DNA of 15,212 nt, taken from the NCBI GenBank assembly GCA_937973565.1, contig CALJKQ010000050.1, positions 1 to 15,212 of the forward strand. The letters are read 5' to 3'. The notes beneath the pieces were generated by a model, which made no database searches, was not told the origin of the DNA, and saw only the letters and a program-made list of their open reading frames with translations. Shown here in pieces: positions 1 to 8,200 of this stretch. Within the stretch, counting starts at the first letter, position 1. Each line of letters starts with the position of its first letter. Source of the stretch: an uncultured Saprospiraceae bacterium (GTDB lineage: Bacteria > Bacteroidota > Bacteroidia > Chitinophagales > Saprospiraceae). The translations under genes were made by a program, and so were the position numbers.

Positions 1-1746
1 ACCTACTATAAACTGATCATCTTTTACATGGCTTAATGACTCCAGAGGTCCCAGCATAAACAGAGAAGGAATTTCATTGGCTTTATATTCGTGTATACTT
101 TGTGTAAGCGGGTGGTAAGAAACAACAGAACGAAGATTGGTTGTTCTGTTATTTACGATAACCCATAAATTTTGTTGATTATCGAAGCTGGCATCTACCA
201 AATAAGTGGTGTAATTGTGTTTTTTAAGCCATTCATAAAGGAAGGTATGGGCTTTGAGTACATGCTTTTGTTCATCGTATTCATGCAGGTATTTAAGTCC
301 TCCCATCCATATATGTCGATTTTTATCTTTGAATATGGATAGAATCTGATCTGTATGCTTTTCATCTTCATGTTTGATCTGTAGTAACTTATCTGTTTGA
401 AGATTGTATTGAATGAGTCCTTTATTGCGGGAGGACACATATAAATTTTGCCGGTCATCAACAAACGCTTCATGGATGAGATTTTCGGGTTGTGCATAAG
501 GGATCAGTTTTTTGGGCAAAGGCAGATCTTTTCCTCTCTTCAGGTCAATGTGCACCAATGGGCCGTAGGAGAAGGCAATATAGGCCAGACTGTCGTTTTG
601 TTGTCCCCCATAAAAGGCCATACTTTCAATCCAGTTTTCAAGTTGTGCAAGTTGTGGGGTAGAAAAATTTTTAAATACCTGCTTGCTTAGGTCAAATTTA
701 TGGAGGCCATAGTATGTACCGATCCACATATTGGCCCTATTGTCAAAAAGACCACAAAAGGCAAGTCCATGGACCGTTTTTGGATCAGATGGGTTTGTAC
801 CCATATAAGTTTCAAATTTTTGATTGGTAGTAGAGAAACGTACGAGACCACTATTTGTGCAAAGCCAAAGTGTGTTGGGTTGGGTGGGACCCGGTGGAAT
901 GAGGGTTTGATATACTGTGTGTTGGGTCCTTGACAAATCGCCCCAATAGTGGTGACTGAATTTTTGTGTAGGTATATCAAATTTCAATAAGCCCTGTGAC
1001 CATGTTCCAATCCACAATGTATGATGCCCGTCGAAAGCGATGTTGAGGTAATCTATAAGCAAATTCTTTTTTTGATATTGAAAATGGGCAGCATACCGCA
1101 CAATTTTGCCGCTTTCCGGAAAAAACCGGATGAGGCTATCGGGTCTTACCAGCCAAATTTCATCTTTAGAGGTACGTACAAGGTCGGAAAAATCATTTCT
1201 GGATAGTTTGTTCAGGTAAGGAAATTGTTGAATATTCAATTTGAGACAAGAAGTATAAAAGACTCCTTTATTGGTAAACAAATAGAGAATATCCGAAGCA
1301 GACTCATACTTTATTTTATATACCTGAGGATCAAAAGGCAGACCCGGCAACGGAACAGGCGCTACTTTACCCGTTTCAGGATTTAGTCGATAAAGTCTGT
1401 TATGACCCAAAAACCAGATTTGATTGTGCCGGTCTGCCACAACATGGCTTACGTATTCTGCCAACAATTTTAAACTGTCAGCAATCGGGTTTGACCATCT
1501 TTTGAAGTGGTGACCATCGAAGCTGAGCAGGCCATTTTCTGTGCCCACCCATATTGTCTTGTCCATTCCCTGACTTATGCCTATGATCTGGGAAGAAGGC
1601 AGCACGTCTCCTGGAATGTAGTGATCAAAAAAATAATCCGGTTTTTCCTGAGAAAACACCGTTGAACCCTTGGTCCAAATGCCCATACATAGCGTGATCA
1701 GGATCAAGCCCCTGCAAAAATGACCAAACGCGGAATAGGATTTCAC
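1..1746 (-). CDS. Two-component regulator propeller protein, probable sensor histidine kinase (3' end missing)
   Basis: One uninterrupted reading frame of 582 codons runs off the left edge, so the C-terminus is unseen. The start is GTG at 1746: an in-frame TAA lies two codons upstream, and the first ATG (codon 21) would delete the hydrophobic stretch. From the GTG the product begins with a signal peptide (core GLILITLCMGIW, residues 13-24) with likely cleavage near VFSQ, residue 33. The rest is a chain of Reg_prop-type beta-propeller blades with the W-(I/V)-G-T...G-L..F-D signature, for example IWVGTENGLLSFD at 65-77, LWIGTWSQGLLKFD at 244-257, MWIGTYYGLHKFD at about 340-352 and IWMGG at about 479. 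In Bacteroidota such propellers usually precede a Y_Y_Y domain, a membrane helix and a kinase or DNA-binding output. The NarL-type regulator 31 bp upstream makes a HisKA_3 kinase output likely, but this is inferred. Ligand unknown. Confidence 0.85.
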   Translation of the reverse strand, partial: MKSYSAFGHFCRGLILITLCMGIWTKGSTVFSQEKPDYFFDHYIPGDVLPSSQIIGISQGMDKTIWVGTENGLLSFDGHHFKRWSNPIADSLKLLAEYVSHVVADRHNQIWFLGHNRLYRLNPETGKVAPVPLPGLPFDPQVYKIKYESASDILYLFTNKGVFYTSCLKLNIQQFPYLNKLSRNDFSDLVRTSKDEIWLVRPDSLIRFFPESGKIVRYAAHFQYQKKNLLIDYLNIAFDGHHTLWIGTWSQGLLKFDIPTQKFSHHYWGDLSRTQHTVYQTLIPPGPTQPNTLWLCTNSGLVRFSTTNQKFETYMGTNPSDPKTVHGLAFCGLFDNRANMWIGTYYGLHKFDLSKQVFKNFSTPQLAQLENWIESMAFYGGQQNDSLAYIAFSYGPLVHIDLKRGKDLPLPKKLIPYAQPENLIHEAFVDDRQNLYVSSRNKGLIQYNLQTDKLLQIKHEDEKHTDQILSIFKDKNRHIWMGGLKYLHEYDEQKHVLKAHTFLYEWLKKHNYTTYLVDASFDNQQNLWVIVNNRTTNLRSVVSYHPLTQSIHEYKANEIPSLFMLGPLESLSHVKDDQFIVG

Positions 1747-1777
1747 GCGTTAAATTTAAGCAAAGAAAATAATTATG

Positions 1778-2419
1778 TTATTTCTGATGATTTTGGCGGA
1801 AGATATAAACCTTGTTAATGGCCTCGGTGGCAGAATGGACATGAAGTTTTTCATAGATCTTTTTTATATGGGAACGGATGGTATCGATGCTCAGATTTAA
1901 TTGAGCAGCAACCATTTTGTAACTCAAACCCTTTGACAAGGCATCCAATATCTCGAGTTCTCTGGCCGTAAGGTCCAGATCTTGTTTGGCTGCAGGCGCC
2001 GATTGGATGGCCATAGAAAGTACTTTTCTGGCTATAGAAGGGCTCATCGGAGAACCTCCTTTGACAATTTCAGAAATGGCAGAAAGCAAGTCCATCACGC
2101 CACTTTTTTTCAAAAGGTATCCCGTGGCGCCGGATTGAAGGGCATTGAAGATTCTGTCATCATCGTCAAAGACGGTATTCATGATTACTTCGATTTTGGG
2201 ATAACTGGCTTTCAGTATTCGCACTCCTTCAATGCCGGAAATGCCCGGCATATCAATGTCCATAATGACTACATCCGGTTGATCGGTTTGTACATCATTT
2301 AATATTTCAACACAATTGGCGTGTGAACCCACGAGCTGCAGACTATTGTCTGATCCAATGGCTGTTTCCAGCATCTTTCTGAGTCCTTCATTGTCTTCGT
2401 ATAGGGCAACTCTGATCAT
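1778..2419 (-). CDS. NarL/FixJ-family response regulator (REC + LuxR-type HTH)
   Basis: A 213-residue cytoplasmic transcription factor of standard NarL length. The receiver domain (about 2-120) shows the acidic pair E8-D9, the phospho-acceptor D54 in VVIMDIDMPG, the switch threonine T82 and the conserved K104 in GYLLKK. The C-terminal LuxR-type helix-turn-helix (about 149-205) begins LTARELEILDALSKGLSYK and continues with the recognition-helix pattern LSIDTIRSHIKKIYEKL. Phosphorylation at D54 by a partner kinase should control DNA binding. The gene lies directly upstream of the propeller sensor on the same strand, so the two are probably co-transcribed and form a cognate pair; the pairing is inferred from position. 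No clear TAnnTTTG promoter with a -33 TTG was seen in front of it; TATATTTT about 30 bp upstream is a one-mismatch candidate. Its target genes cannot be read from this window. Confidence 0.93.
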   Translation of the reverse strand: MIRVALYEDNEGLRKMLETAIGSDNSLQLVGSHANCVEILNDVQTDQPDVVIMDIDMPGISGIEGVRILKASYPKIEVIMNTVFDDDDRIFNALQSGATGYLLKKSGVMDLLSAISEIVKGGSPMSPSIARKVLSMAIQSAPAAKQDLDLTARELEILDALSKGLSYKMVAAQLNLSIDTIRSHIKKIYEKLHVHSATEAINKVYIFRQNHQK

Positions 2420-2493
2420 TATCCAAGATATCAGCCGCTAAAATATAGTTATTAGCACATCTTTCTGCATTCCGGCGACCACATGATAATGTT

Positions 2494-2530
2494 AAAAAAG
2501 AAAATCCCGCAAAACCTTTGCTTTGCGGGA
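2494..2530 (-). terminator. Intrinsic terminator of the DUF4252/T9SS gene
   Basis: A perfect 9-bp stem (TCCCGCAAA at 2505-2513 with TTTGCGGGA at 2522-2530) and an 8-base loop lie 35 bp past the stop at 2565. On the minus strand the stem is followed at once by a run reading TTTTCTTTTTT. This is a classic rho-independent terminator and separates the gene from the response regulator downstream. Confidence 0.85.
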
Positions 2531-2564
2531 CGAAAAAACTTAAGTAAAAATGTATCTTTTGGTG

Positions 2565-3314
2565 TTATTCGATTACAATGAGTTTTTTTCTGACGATAAC
2601 TCCTTTGTTTTCAAATTCGAGGAAGTAGCTATTGGCGTTTAATTGGCTGCCCTCCAGTCTGAGATTGTTGGAAGAAAGCTCTTGTTGAACTACGGTTTTG
2701 CCACTTACATCGATCACCTTTACTTTGCCGCCAATCATATTTTCAGGAACATCAACATTGACTTCGTTGCCTCTTTTGACCGGATTCGGATAAACTTTTA
2801 CGTCATCAATGCCCAGGTTGGAAATACCCTGGATCTTGCCCAGGTGCTCGTCCTGCAGTTTGCTGGTAAGTTTGCTGATTTCATTCAAGTCAATTTCACC
2901 AACCAGGTCGAAAACTACAAACTCGCTGTCGGCGGCAATGATGCCTACCAATTCATGGATAATTTCATGGGTCTCATCAACCATGATGACGATGTTGTTT
3001 TCTTTATCTTTTACCCTTACCAATTCTTCAAAGCCCTTAAGTTTGGCAATGCCGGCTTTGAATTCACTTTGCGGATTGCTTAATCCTTCAACACGGATCA
3101 GGTCAAATGATTTGATCTTAGAAACCAGATCGTGGGCCTCGCGGTTTTCTGAATCTTTGGTAAGTGTGGCAGCAATGTTAAACATTCTCTCACCTACTGT
3201 TACCCTGGTAATATCGTCTCTGTCCAGGAAATGTGCGTAGTTGTCTTCAATAAAATTCTGAGCGTAGGTAAAACTTGTAAATAGAAGGCAAACCAAAAAG
3301 AATATAGATCTCAT
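2565..3314 (-). CDS. DUF4252 domain protein with C-terminal T9SS type A sorting domain
   Basis: A 249-residue exported protein. Residues 1-19 are a signal peptide (core FFLVCLLFTSF, cleavage after YAQ). Residues about 20-160 resemble DUF4252: an N-terminal helical part followed by FEELVRVKDKENNIVIMVDE, then a stretch ending in FDLVGEIDLNEISKL, which matches the usual end of that family. Residues about 171-249 are a T9SS sorting domain, with VKVYPNPVKRG, the central VKVIDVSGKTV strand and a terminal KKLIVIE strand. The domain should direct passage through the outer membrane by the type IX system and removal of the C-terminus, leaving the protein at the surface or released. The molecular function of DUF4252 is unknown; many family members are small periplasmic proteins or lipoproteins. 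The gene stands alone, with a terminator behind it and an AT-rich 203-bp leader region in front. The DUF4252 call is from remembered family pattern, not a search. Confidence 0.8.
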   Translation of the reverse strand: MRSIFFLVCLLFTSFTYAQNFIEDNYAHFLDRDDITRVTVGERMFNIAATLTKDSENREAHDLVSKIKSFDLIRVEGLSNPQSEFKAGIAKLKGFEELVRVKDKENNIVIMVDETHEIIHELVGIIAADSEFVVFDLVGEIDLNEISKLTSKLQDEHLGKIQGISNLGIDDVKVYPNPVKRGNEVNVDVPENMIGGKVKVIDVSGKTVVQQELSSNNLRLEGSQLNANSYFLEFENKGVIVRKKLIVIE

Positions 3315-3517
3315 GATGGATGGTATTTTTTAATAGTTGTTAAATTTAATATCCGGACTACCGGAGGTTTTGATGTTTGAAATGATTTGCGCAAATTGTC
3401 TTAACTCTTCCTTGACGGATATGGTTAAAAAAATGTTACAGCCTCTAAATAAAAATTATAGGCACGGCCATATTTTGCGATAGAAATCTTCTGCTCTTTG
3501 TTTACGTTGGAATGCAG
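3315..3517. other. Intergenic region between aat and the DUF4252 gene
   Basis: 203 bp without a convincing gene. It must hold the end of the aat transcript and the promoter of the DUF4252 gene. A small hairpin TCCGG-ACTA-CCGGA sits at 3352-3365, about 40 bp before the DUF4252 start, without a T-run on either strand. No good TAnnTTTG box was found on the minus strand. Confidence 0.5.
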
Positions 3518-4225
3518 TTATGGTTGTAAACACCCCCAGCTTCCTGCTAAATCAGCTTTCAAAAGATTGGCTTTCATAATGCCAAAAAATTCGATCCGAT
3601 CTATTTCCTGTCCGCCAAAGCTGGCAACATAAGGGTTGTAAACCTGGGCATCGATGTAGGAAAATTGATGGGACTCCAGAAATGAGGCAAGTGAAATCAT
3701 GGCAAACCGGGAAGCATTGGATACGTGGCTGAACATAGATTCACCGGTAAAGACTCCACCCACAGCCACTCCATAAAGTCCGCCCACCAATTGATCATTT
3801 TGCCAGACTTCAACACTGTGGGCATAACCCATTTGATGCAGCCGTACATAAACATCGATAAACTGGTTGGAAATCCAGGTCGAAGCCTGGCCTTTTCTTC
3901 GGGTCTCTGCACATGACCGAATGACTTTTTCGAAATGGCCATCAAATGTCACTTCAAATTTTTGTTGGTTGAAATACGAACGTATGCTTTTGGGTATTTT
4001 AATTTTTTCAGGCCTGATGACATATCTCTGCTTTGGAAAATAAAAGGCCCCTACTTTATCAACATTGTCCCAGGGGAAAATCCCAAAACGGTAAGCTGTC
4101 AGCAGTATTTCCGGATCGTCCATGAAGGCAAAACACAAAAAGCCCTGTTCATCTGCTGTGAGCGGGTGGGGCATAGTGCCATCCTGATTGTTGTAAAGGA
4201 TTATCCGTGGGTTCTGGTATAACAT
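3518..4225 (-). CDS. aat: Leucyl/phenylalanyl-tRNA--protein transferase
   Basis: A 235-residue cytoplasmic enzyme that moves Leu or Phe from aminoacyl-tRNA to the N-terminus of proteins starting with Lys or Arg, which marks them as N-degron substrates for ClpS/ClpAP-type proteolysis. Family landmarks occur in order: AYRFGIFPW (44-52), the PKQRYVIRP segment (64-72), FEVTFDGHFEKVIRSCAETR (90-109), STWISNQF (115-122), LHQMGYAHSVEVW (129-141), LVGGLYGVAVGGVFTGESMFS (146-166) and the end motif YIDAQVYNPYVASFGG (190-205). Length is normal for the family. The ATG at 4225 is preceded by an A-rich stretch; an internal Met at 18 is a possible alternative start that would keep all motifs. It lies 35 bp downstream of clpS on the same strand and probably belongs to the same transcript. 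Confidence 0.95.
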   Translation of the reverse strand: MLYQNPRIILYNNQDGTMPHPLTADEQGFLCFAFMDDPEILLTAYRFGIFPWDNVDKVGAFYFPKQRYVIRPEKIKIPKSIRSYFNQQKFEVTFDGHFEKVIRSCAETRRKGQASTWISNQFIDVYVRLHQMGYAHSVEVWQNDQLVGGLYGVAVGGVFTGESMFSHVSNASRFAMISLASFLESHQFSYIDAQVYNPYVASFGGQEIDRIEFFGIMKANLLKADLAGSWGCLQP

Positions 4226-4260
4226 TTATTTTCCCGGCAATCCCGACTGCTGCGGGAGAC

Positions 4261-4572
4261 CTACCTGCTTTCTACTTCGGTTTCGATCACTGCTGACAAG
4301 CCCCTTTCGATGAGTGCATCTTTCATGGGCTTGAGTGTGTCAAAGGGAGCTGTCTTCACCGTTGCCTTTCCTTTGAAGTGGATGATCAGCGACAACTGTT
4401 CAGATTGTTCCTGGGTATGATTGCACACGTCCATCAGGCATTGAATAACCCAATCAAAGGTATTGTGGTCATCGTTGTAAATGATGAGGTAGGCAACATT
4501 GCCATCAGTGGTTTGTTCCAGAATCAACTGCTCTTCTGACTCTTCGTTTTGGTGGTTGAAGTGTGGCAACAT
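4261..4572 (-). CDS. clpS: ATP-dependent Clp protease adaptor ClpS
   Basis: A 103-residue cytoplasmic adaptor that binds proteins with Leu, Phe, Tyr or Trp at the N-terminus and hands them to a Clp ATPase. After a flexible, acidic N-terminal tail (about 1-24, as expected for the part that engages the Clp partner) the ClpS core shows YNDDHNTFDWVIQCLMDVC (32-50). N33, D34 and D35 correspond to the pocket residues that hold the substrate amino group, and H65 in IIHFKGKA to the pocket histidine. The ending GLSAVIE is also typical. The start ATG overlaps the stop of the peroxiredoxin gene by one base (TAATG), which suggests translational coupling. Its downstream neighbour aat makes the Leu/Phe tags that ClpS reads. 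No clpA-like gene is in the window; in this phylum the partner is often ClpC-like, which cannot be tested here. Confidence 0.94.
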   Translation of the reverse strand: MLPHFNHQNEESEEQLILEQTTDGNVAYLIIYNDDHNTFDWVIQCLMDVCNHTQEQSEQLSLIIHFKGKATVKTAPFDTLKPMKDALIERGLSAVIETEVESR

Positions 4573-5048
4573 TAGGACTCCTTTAGTGATTGCAATACTT
4601 GATGAATAGCAGCAAAATTAGGAAGCTCACCGGCATTTTCCAAAATTTCTGCAAATCTTATTTTACCTGCTGCATCTACTACAAAGGCTGCTCTTTTGGA
4701 AACCCCTTTTAAGCCACCCGCAAAAACCGGATACAGGGTATTGTATTGAATAGAAACTTCCTTATTGAAGTCGCTGAGCAAATGAAAATTATAGTTTTGG
4801 GCTGTTTTAAAGGCAGCCAACGTAGCCGGAGCGTCGACAGAAATCGCCAGGATTTCGGCATCAAGTTGCTCGTATAGGGACATATTGTCTCTCATTTCGC
4901 ACAGTTCTTTGGTGCAGACACCGGTAAAGGCAAACGGGAAGAACAAAATGACAACGTTTTTGCCCTTGTAAGATGAGAGGGTGACCTTGACTTTATCGGA
5001 TGAAGGAAGCGTAAAGTCAGGTGCATTGTTTCCAATATGTATTGCCAC
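4572..5048 (-). CDS. Peroxiredoxin, AhpC/TSA family (AhpE/Bcp-like)
   Basis: Thiol peroxidase that reduces hydrogen peroxide or organic peroxides in the cytoplasm; 158 residues from the GTG start chosen here. The thioredoxin fold is clear: APDFTLPSSDKVKVTLSSYKGK, then the catalytic P38-xxx-T42-xx-C45 motif in FFPFAFTGVCTKELC. C45 is the peroxidatic cysteine. C50 gives a C-x4-C spacing as in PrxQ/Bcp, so it could be the resolving cysteine, although the FTGVCTKELC context also resembles AhpE-type one-Cys enzymes. Start choice: homologues begin MA-x-IG-x-xAPDF, which fits GTG at 5048. A longer frame to a TTG at 5105 is open, but its N-terminal 19 residues look unlike the family and a promoter-like motif (5075-5105) lies inside it. 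First gene of the run peroxiredoxin, clpS, aat; its stop overlaps the clpS start. Confidence 0.92.
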   Translation of the reverse strand: MAIHIGNNAPDFTLPSSDKVKVTLSSYKGKNVVILFFPFAFTGVCTKELCEMRDNMSLYEQLDAEILAISVDAPATLAAFKTAQNYNFHLLSDFNKEVSIQYNTLYPVFAGGLKGVSKRAAFVVDAAGKIRFAEILENAGELPNFAAIHQVLQSLKES

Positions 5049-5074
5049 TGTAGCCAATTTTTTTTTTGAATTAA

Positions 5075-5105
5075 CAAATATAGCCTTCTGCGGTTCAAAA
5101 CCCAA
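5075..5105 (-). promoter_or_regulatory. Bacteroidota-type promoter of the peroxiredoxin-clpS-aat run
   Basis: On the minus strand TATATTTG (5082-5075) matches the -7 consensus TAnnTTTG exactly, and a TTG lies 20 bases upstream (5105-5103), within the usual spacing to the -33 element. Transcription would start near 5068, giving a leader of about 20 bases to the GTG at 5048. The motif also supports that short start for the peroxiredoxin. Confidence 0.55.
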
Positions 5106-5191
5106 TAAATTTCACCTGTTTGCCATTTTTTGACCCTGGCCAACAGAAAATCAGCTATTCAACTACTTATAAATCAAACATTGGTAAAATA

Positions 5192-5225
5192 TTGAAACAT
5201 ATCTGAAAATTTTAATATATATTTG
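5192..5225 (+). promoter_or_regulatory. Bacteroidota-type promoter of the giant surface protein gene
   Basis: TATATTTG at 5218-5225 matches the -7 consensus TAnnTTTG, and a TTG at 5192-5194 lies 23 bases upstream, at the wide end of the accepted spacing. A start near 5232 would give a leader of about 54 bases before the ATG at 5286. The region is very AT-rich, so a chance match cannot be excluded. Confidence 0.5.
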
Positions 5226-5285
5226 CGTAATAGTGTCCTAACTACCGATTAGCAAATTTGTTAATATATTATTTAGCTCACCAAC

Positions 5286-8200
5286 ATGGGTCTATTAAGA
5301 GAAAACTGCAGCCACCTAGGGCGATTACTGCCTTTTTACCTGATACTTTTTTCCATTCAGTGGGTTAAAGCACAGTCAATATGCACAGTAAGGGTTGCGG
5401 TTGAACCAAACGTCACTTCTGTTTTGTCCAAACCCACAAAGGCAGAACAAATCTCTATTTCCGGTCAGAAGAACTGGGAGATGACAGAAAAAGCAATCAC
5501 CTCAGACGATGCCTGGGCCACCCTGGATTTGCCGGGGCAATTCTATTCCAGCACCCTTAAACTTTCACAATTTGGCTTTAACTTACCGCAAGGAGCCATC
5601 ATAAAGGGAATAAAGGTCAATCTGGAAGGAAAAAGGAGCGGAAACGGAACCTTGAAAGAATATGGTATTCGCCTCTCTTCCCAATCCACCCAATCTGCCA
5701 ACATGGCCGGTAAGGGGTTTAATGCATCGAATGTGTGGGCCAAATCATCGACCGACAGAAAATGGTCTTATGGGTATGAAGACCAATTGTGGGGCATGAA
5801 TTGGAACGCAGCAATGATCAATGACCCATCATTCGGTTTATCGATTGATCTCATTAATTTCTCAACGCAAGCCGTGAAAGCCGAACTTGACGCAGTTACT
5901 ATTGAAGTATTTTATGAACCGCTGCCAACCTTTTGTCTGACAGATGTTTTTTCTGTTTATGTAGATCAGCGGCCGGATGGGTGTAAATATATGTGGCAGG
6001 TGCCGCAAGGTTTCGAATGGACCTCCAAAAGTACCAACCATTACATTGTGGATTTTAAAGCATCCTACGCACAACCGGGCATTTACCCCTTCTGTGTAGA
6101 CATCTATGGGTTCAACAATGAATATCTCGCATCCTGCTGCAGGGATATCAGAATTCGCAACTGCACGCCCTCGACCCTTGGCAATTTTGTGTGGAACGAT
6201 TTTAATTACAATGGCTTGCAGGACAGCGGAGAGCCCGGCATAAAAGATGTAAAAGTAGAGCTGTACAGCAATGCCAATACATTGATTCAGACGGCCACTA
6301 CCAATGCAGCCGGTCAATACCAATTTACCAACATCACAGAAGGAAGTTATTATGTAACGGTGAAGTTGCCAGCAGATTATATTACTACAGCTCCCAATGC
6401 CACTGATGCCAACACAAATAGCGATTTTGTCCCAAATACCAACAGCTCAGATATATTTTTTCTGCCCTATGGCAGTAATCGGACAGACCTTGATTTTGGT
6501 TTGGTAAAAAAAATGAAGTTGGGTGATTTCGTATGGGAGGATAGCAATTACAATGGCATACAGGATGCAGGAGAAAGCGGAATTGCCGGCGTAACTGTCA
6601 AATTGTATAATGAGATCGGAAATCCCGTGGGTCAGACCACAACGGATGCCGCAGGTAAATACAGTTTCGATAATCTGCCTGCCTCTATTTACGAGGTGGA
6701 ATTTTTGTTATCTGCAACTTATTTACCTACCCTTTATCAGCAGGGAAGTGCCACAGCCAATAGCGATGTCAAAACCAATTTCCGGACCGGCTTGCTCAAT
6801 TTTCAAAATTCCACCTCGCAACCTGGAGTGGATGCAGGATTTTACCGGTATGCTTCTCTTGGTGATTTTGTGTGGAATGACAAAAACCTGGACGGAAAGC
6901 AAGCTGCCAATGAAACCGGTACAGAAGGACTTCGGATTTATTTGATAAATGCCAATGGCGTTTTACTTGATTCTACAGATACGGATACTGAAGGACATTA
7001 CCAATTCGATTCACTGACTCCGGGTAAGTACAAAGTAAAAATTGATTTACCATCCGCTACCAAACCCACTCTTACTTCTGCTGCTCCCAACGGATCAAAA
7101 CTGGAGGAAGTCAATGGCATGTTTGTTTCCCAGGAAGTGACGCTAACATCCAATCAATATTACGATCAACTGGATCTTGGTTATATAGACATCAACAGCA
7201 TCATTGGTGGACTGGTATTCAGGGATTTTAATAATAATGGAAGTAAAGAAACCAATGAGCCAGGAATAGAGGCCATACAAGTCACTCTTTTTGATGACAA
7301 CTTACAAATTGTAAATACCATAGCTACCACAACAACCGGGGAATATCGGTTTGATAATTTATTACAGGGCAACTACTTTGTTTCTTTTGAAATTGCGGAT
7401 AGCCTGCAATTTACCGACGCTGATGTGGCTGCTGATGATATAGATTCTGATGTTTTAGATCGAATTGGTATTGGATTTACCGATGTTGTTTCCCTGGCGG
7501 CTGCCGATACACTTTCTCATGTATTTGCGGGCGTTTGTCGGCGTAGTAGCGTGGGTGACAGGGTTTGGGAAGATCGCGATTTCAATGGTATTCAAGATCT
7601 CGGAGAACCAGGTATAGAGGGTGTAACGGTTTATTTACTCGACAATACCGGTACATTATTGGATCAAACCCAAACCGACACCGAAGGAAAATATACTTTC
7701 CAATTTGTTGTTACCGGAGCGTATCAAATTCAATTTGAATACCCTGCTACCTACAGAACTACGCAGCAAGGCATTGGAAACGATCAGCTAAACAGCGATG
7801 TTGACGCCACGGGCTTAGTCGATGCCGTTTCTGTTTTGTTGGGTATCGACAATATGGATCTGGATGCCGGGCTGGTAAAGATCCTGAATCTCGGAGATTT
7901 TGTGTGGGAAGACCTCAATGCGAACGGACTTCAGGAGGCAGGTGAGCCTGGCCTGGATCAGGTGGAGATCATTGCCTTAGATAAAAATGGTGTTGAATTA
8001 GACAGAACTTTGAGCAATTCCAATGGAGCATACAATTTTAGTAATTTGCCATCGATTGATGTTTCTCTTACCTTTAATGCACCTTCCGGTTTTGTAGCCA
8101 CTCAAAATCTAAGCACCCCTGCGGATATCAACAGCGATATCAATATTTCCGGAAGTACCGGCTTGCTATCTTTAGCAGGGCAATCCAGTATCGATGACGT

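Noticed and set aside
195..980. Short separate minus- and plus-strand frames suggesting small genes or a broken pseudogene
   Set aside because: Reading the minus strand from the GTG at 1746 gives one continuous frame to base 1 with regular propeller blades; the short frames are shadows of it.
3352..3365. Hairpin TCCGG-ACTA-CCGGA ahead of the DUF4252 gene as a terminator or regulator
   Set aside because: A 5-bp stem without a U-tract in either direction; could occur by chance.
3455..3480. Bulged hairpin around GGC-ACG-GCC downstream of aat as its terminator
   Set aside because: Only three GC pairs plus a bulged AT extension around a three-base loop; too weak to call, although an AT-rich tail follows on the minus strand.
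4241..4257. Hairpin TCCCG-ACTGCTG-CGGGA between clpS and aat
   Set aside because: The stem is only 5 bp and there is no T-run on the minus strand, so it does not qualify as a terminator; a minor role in the mRNA cannot be judged.
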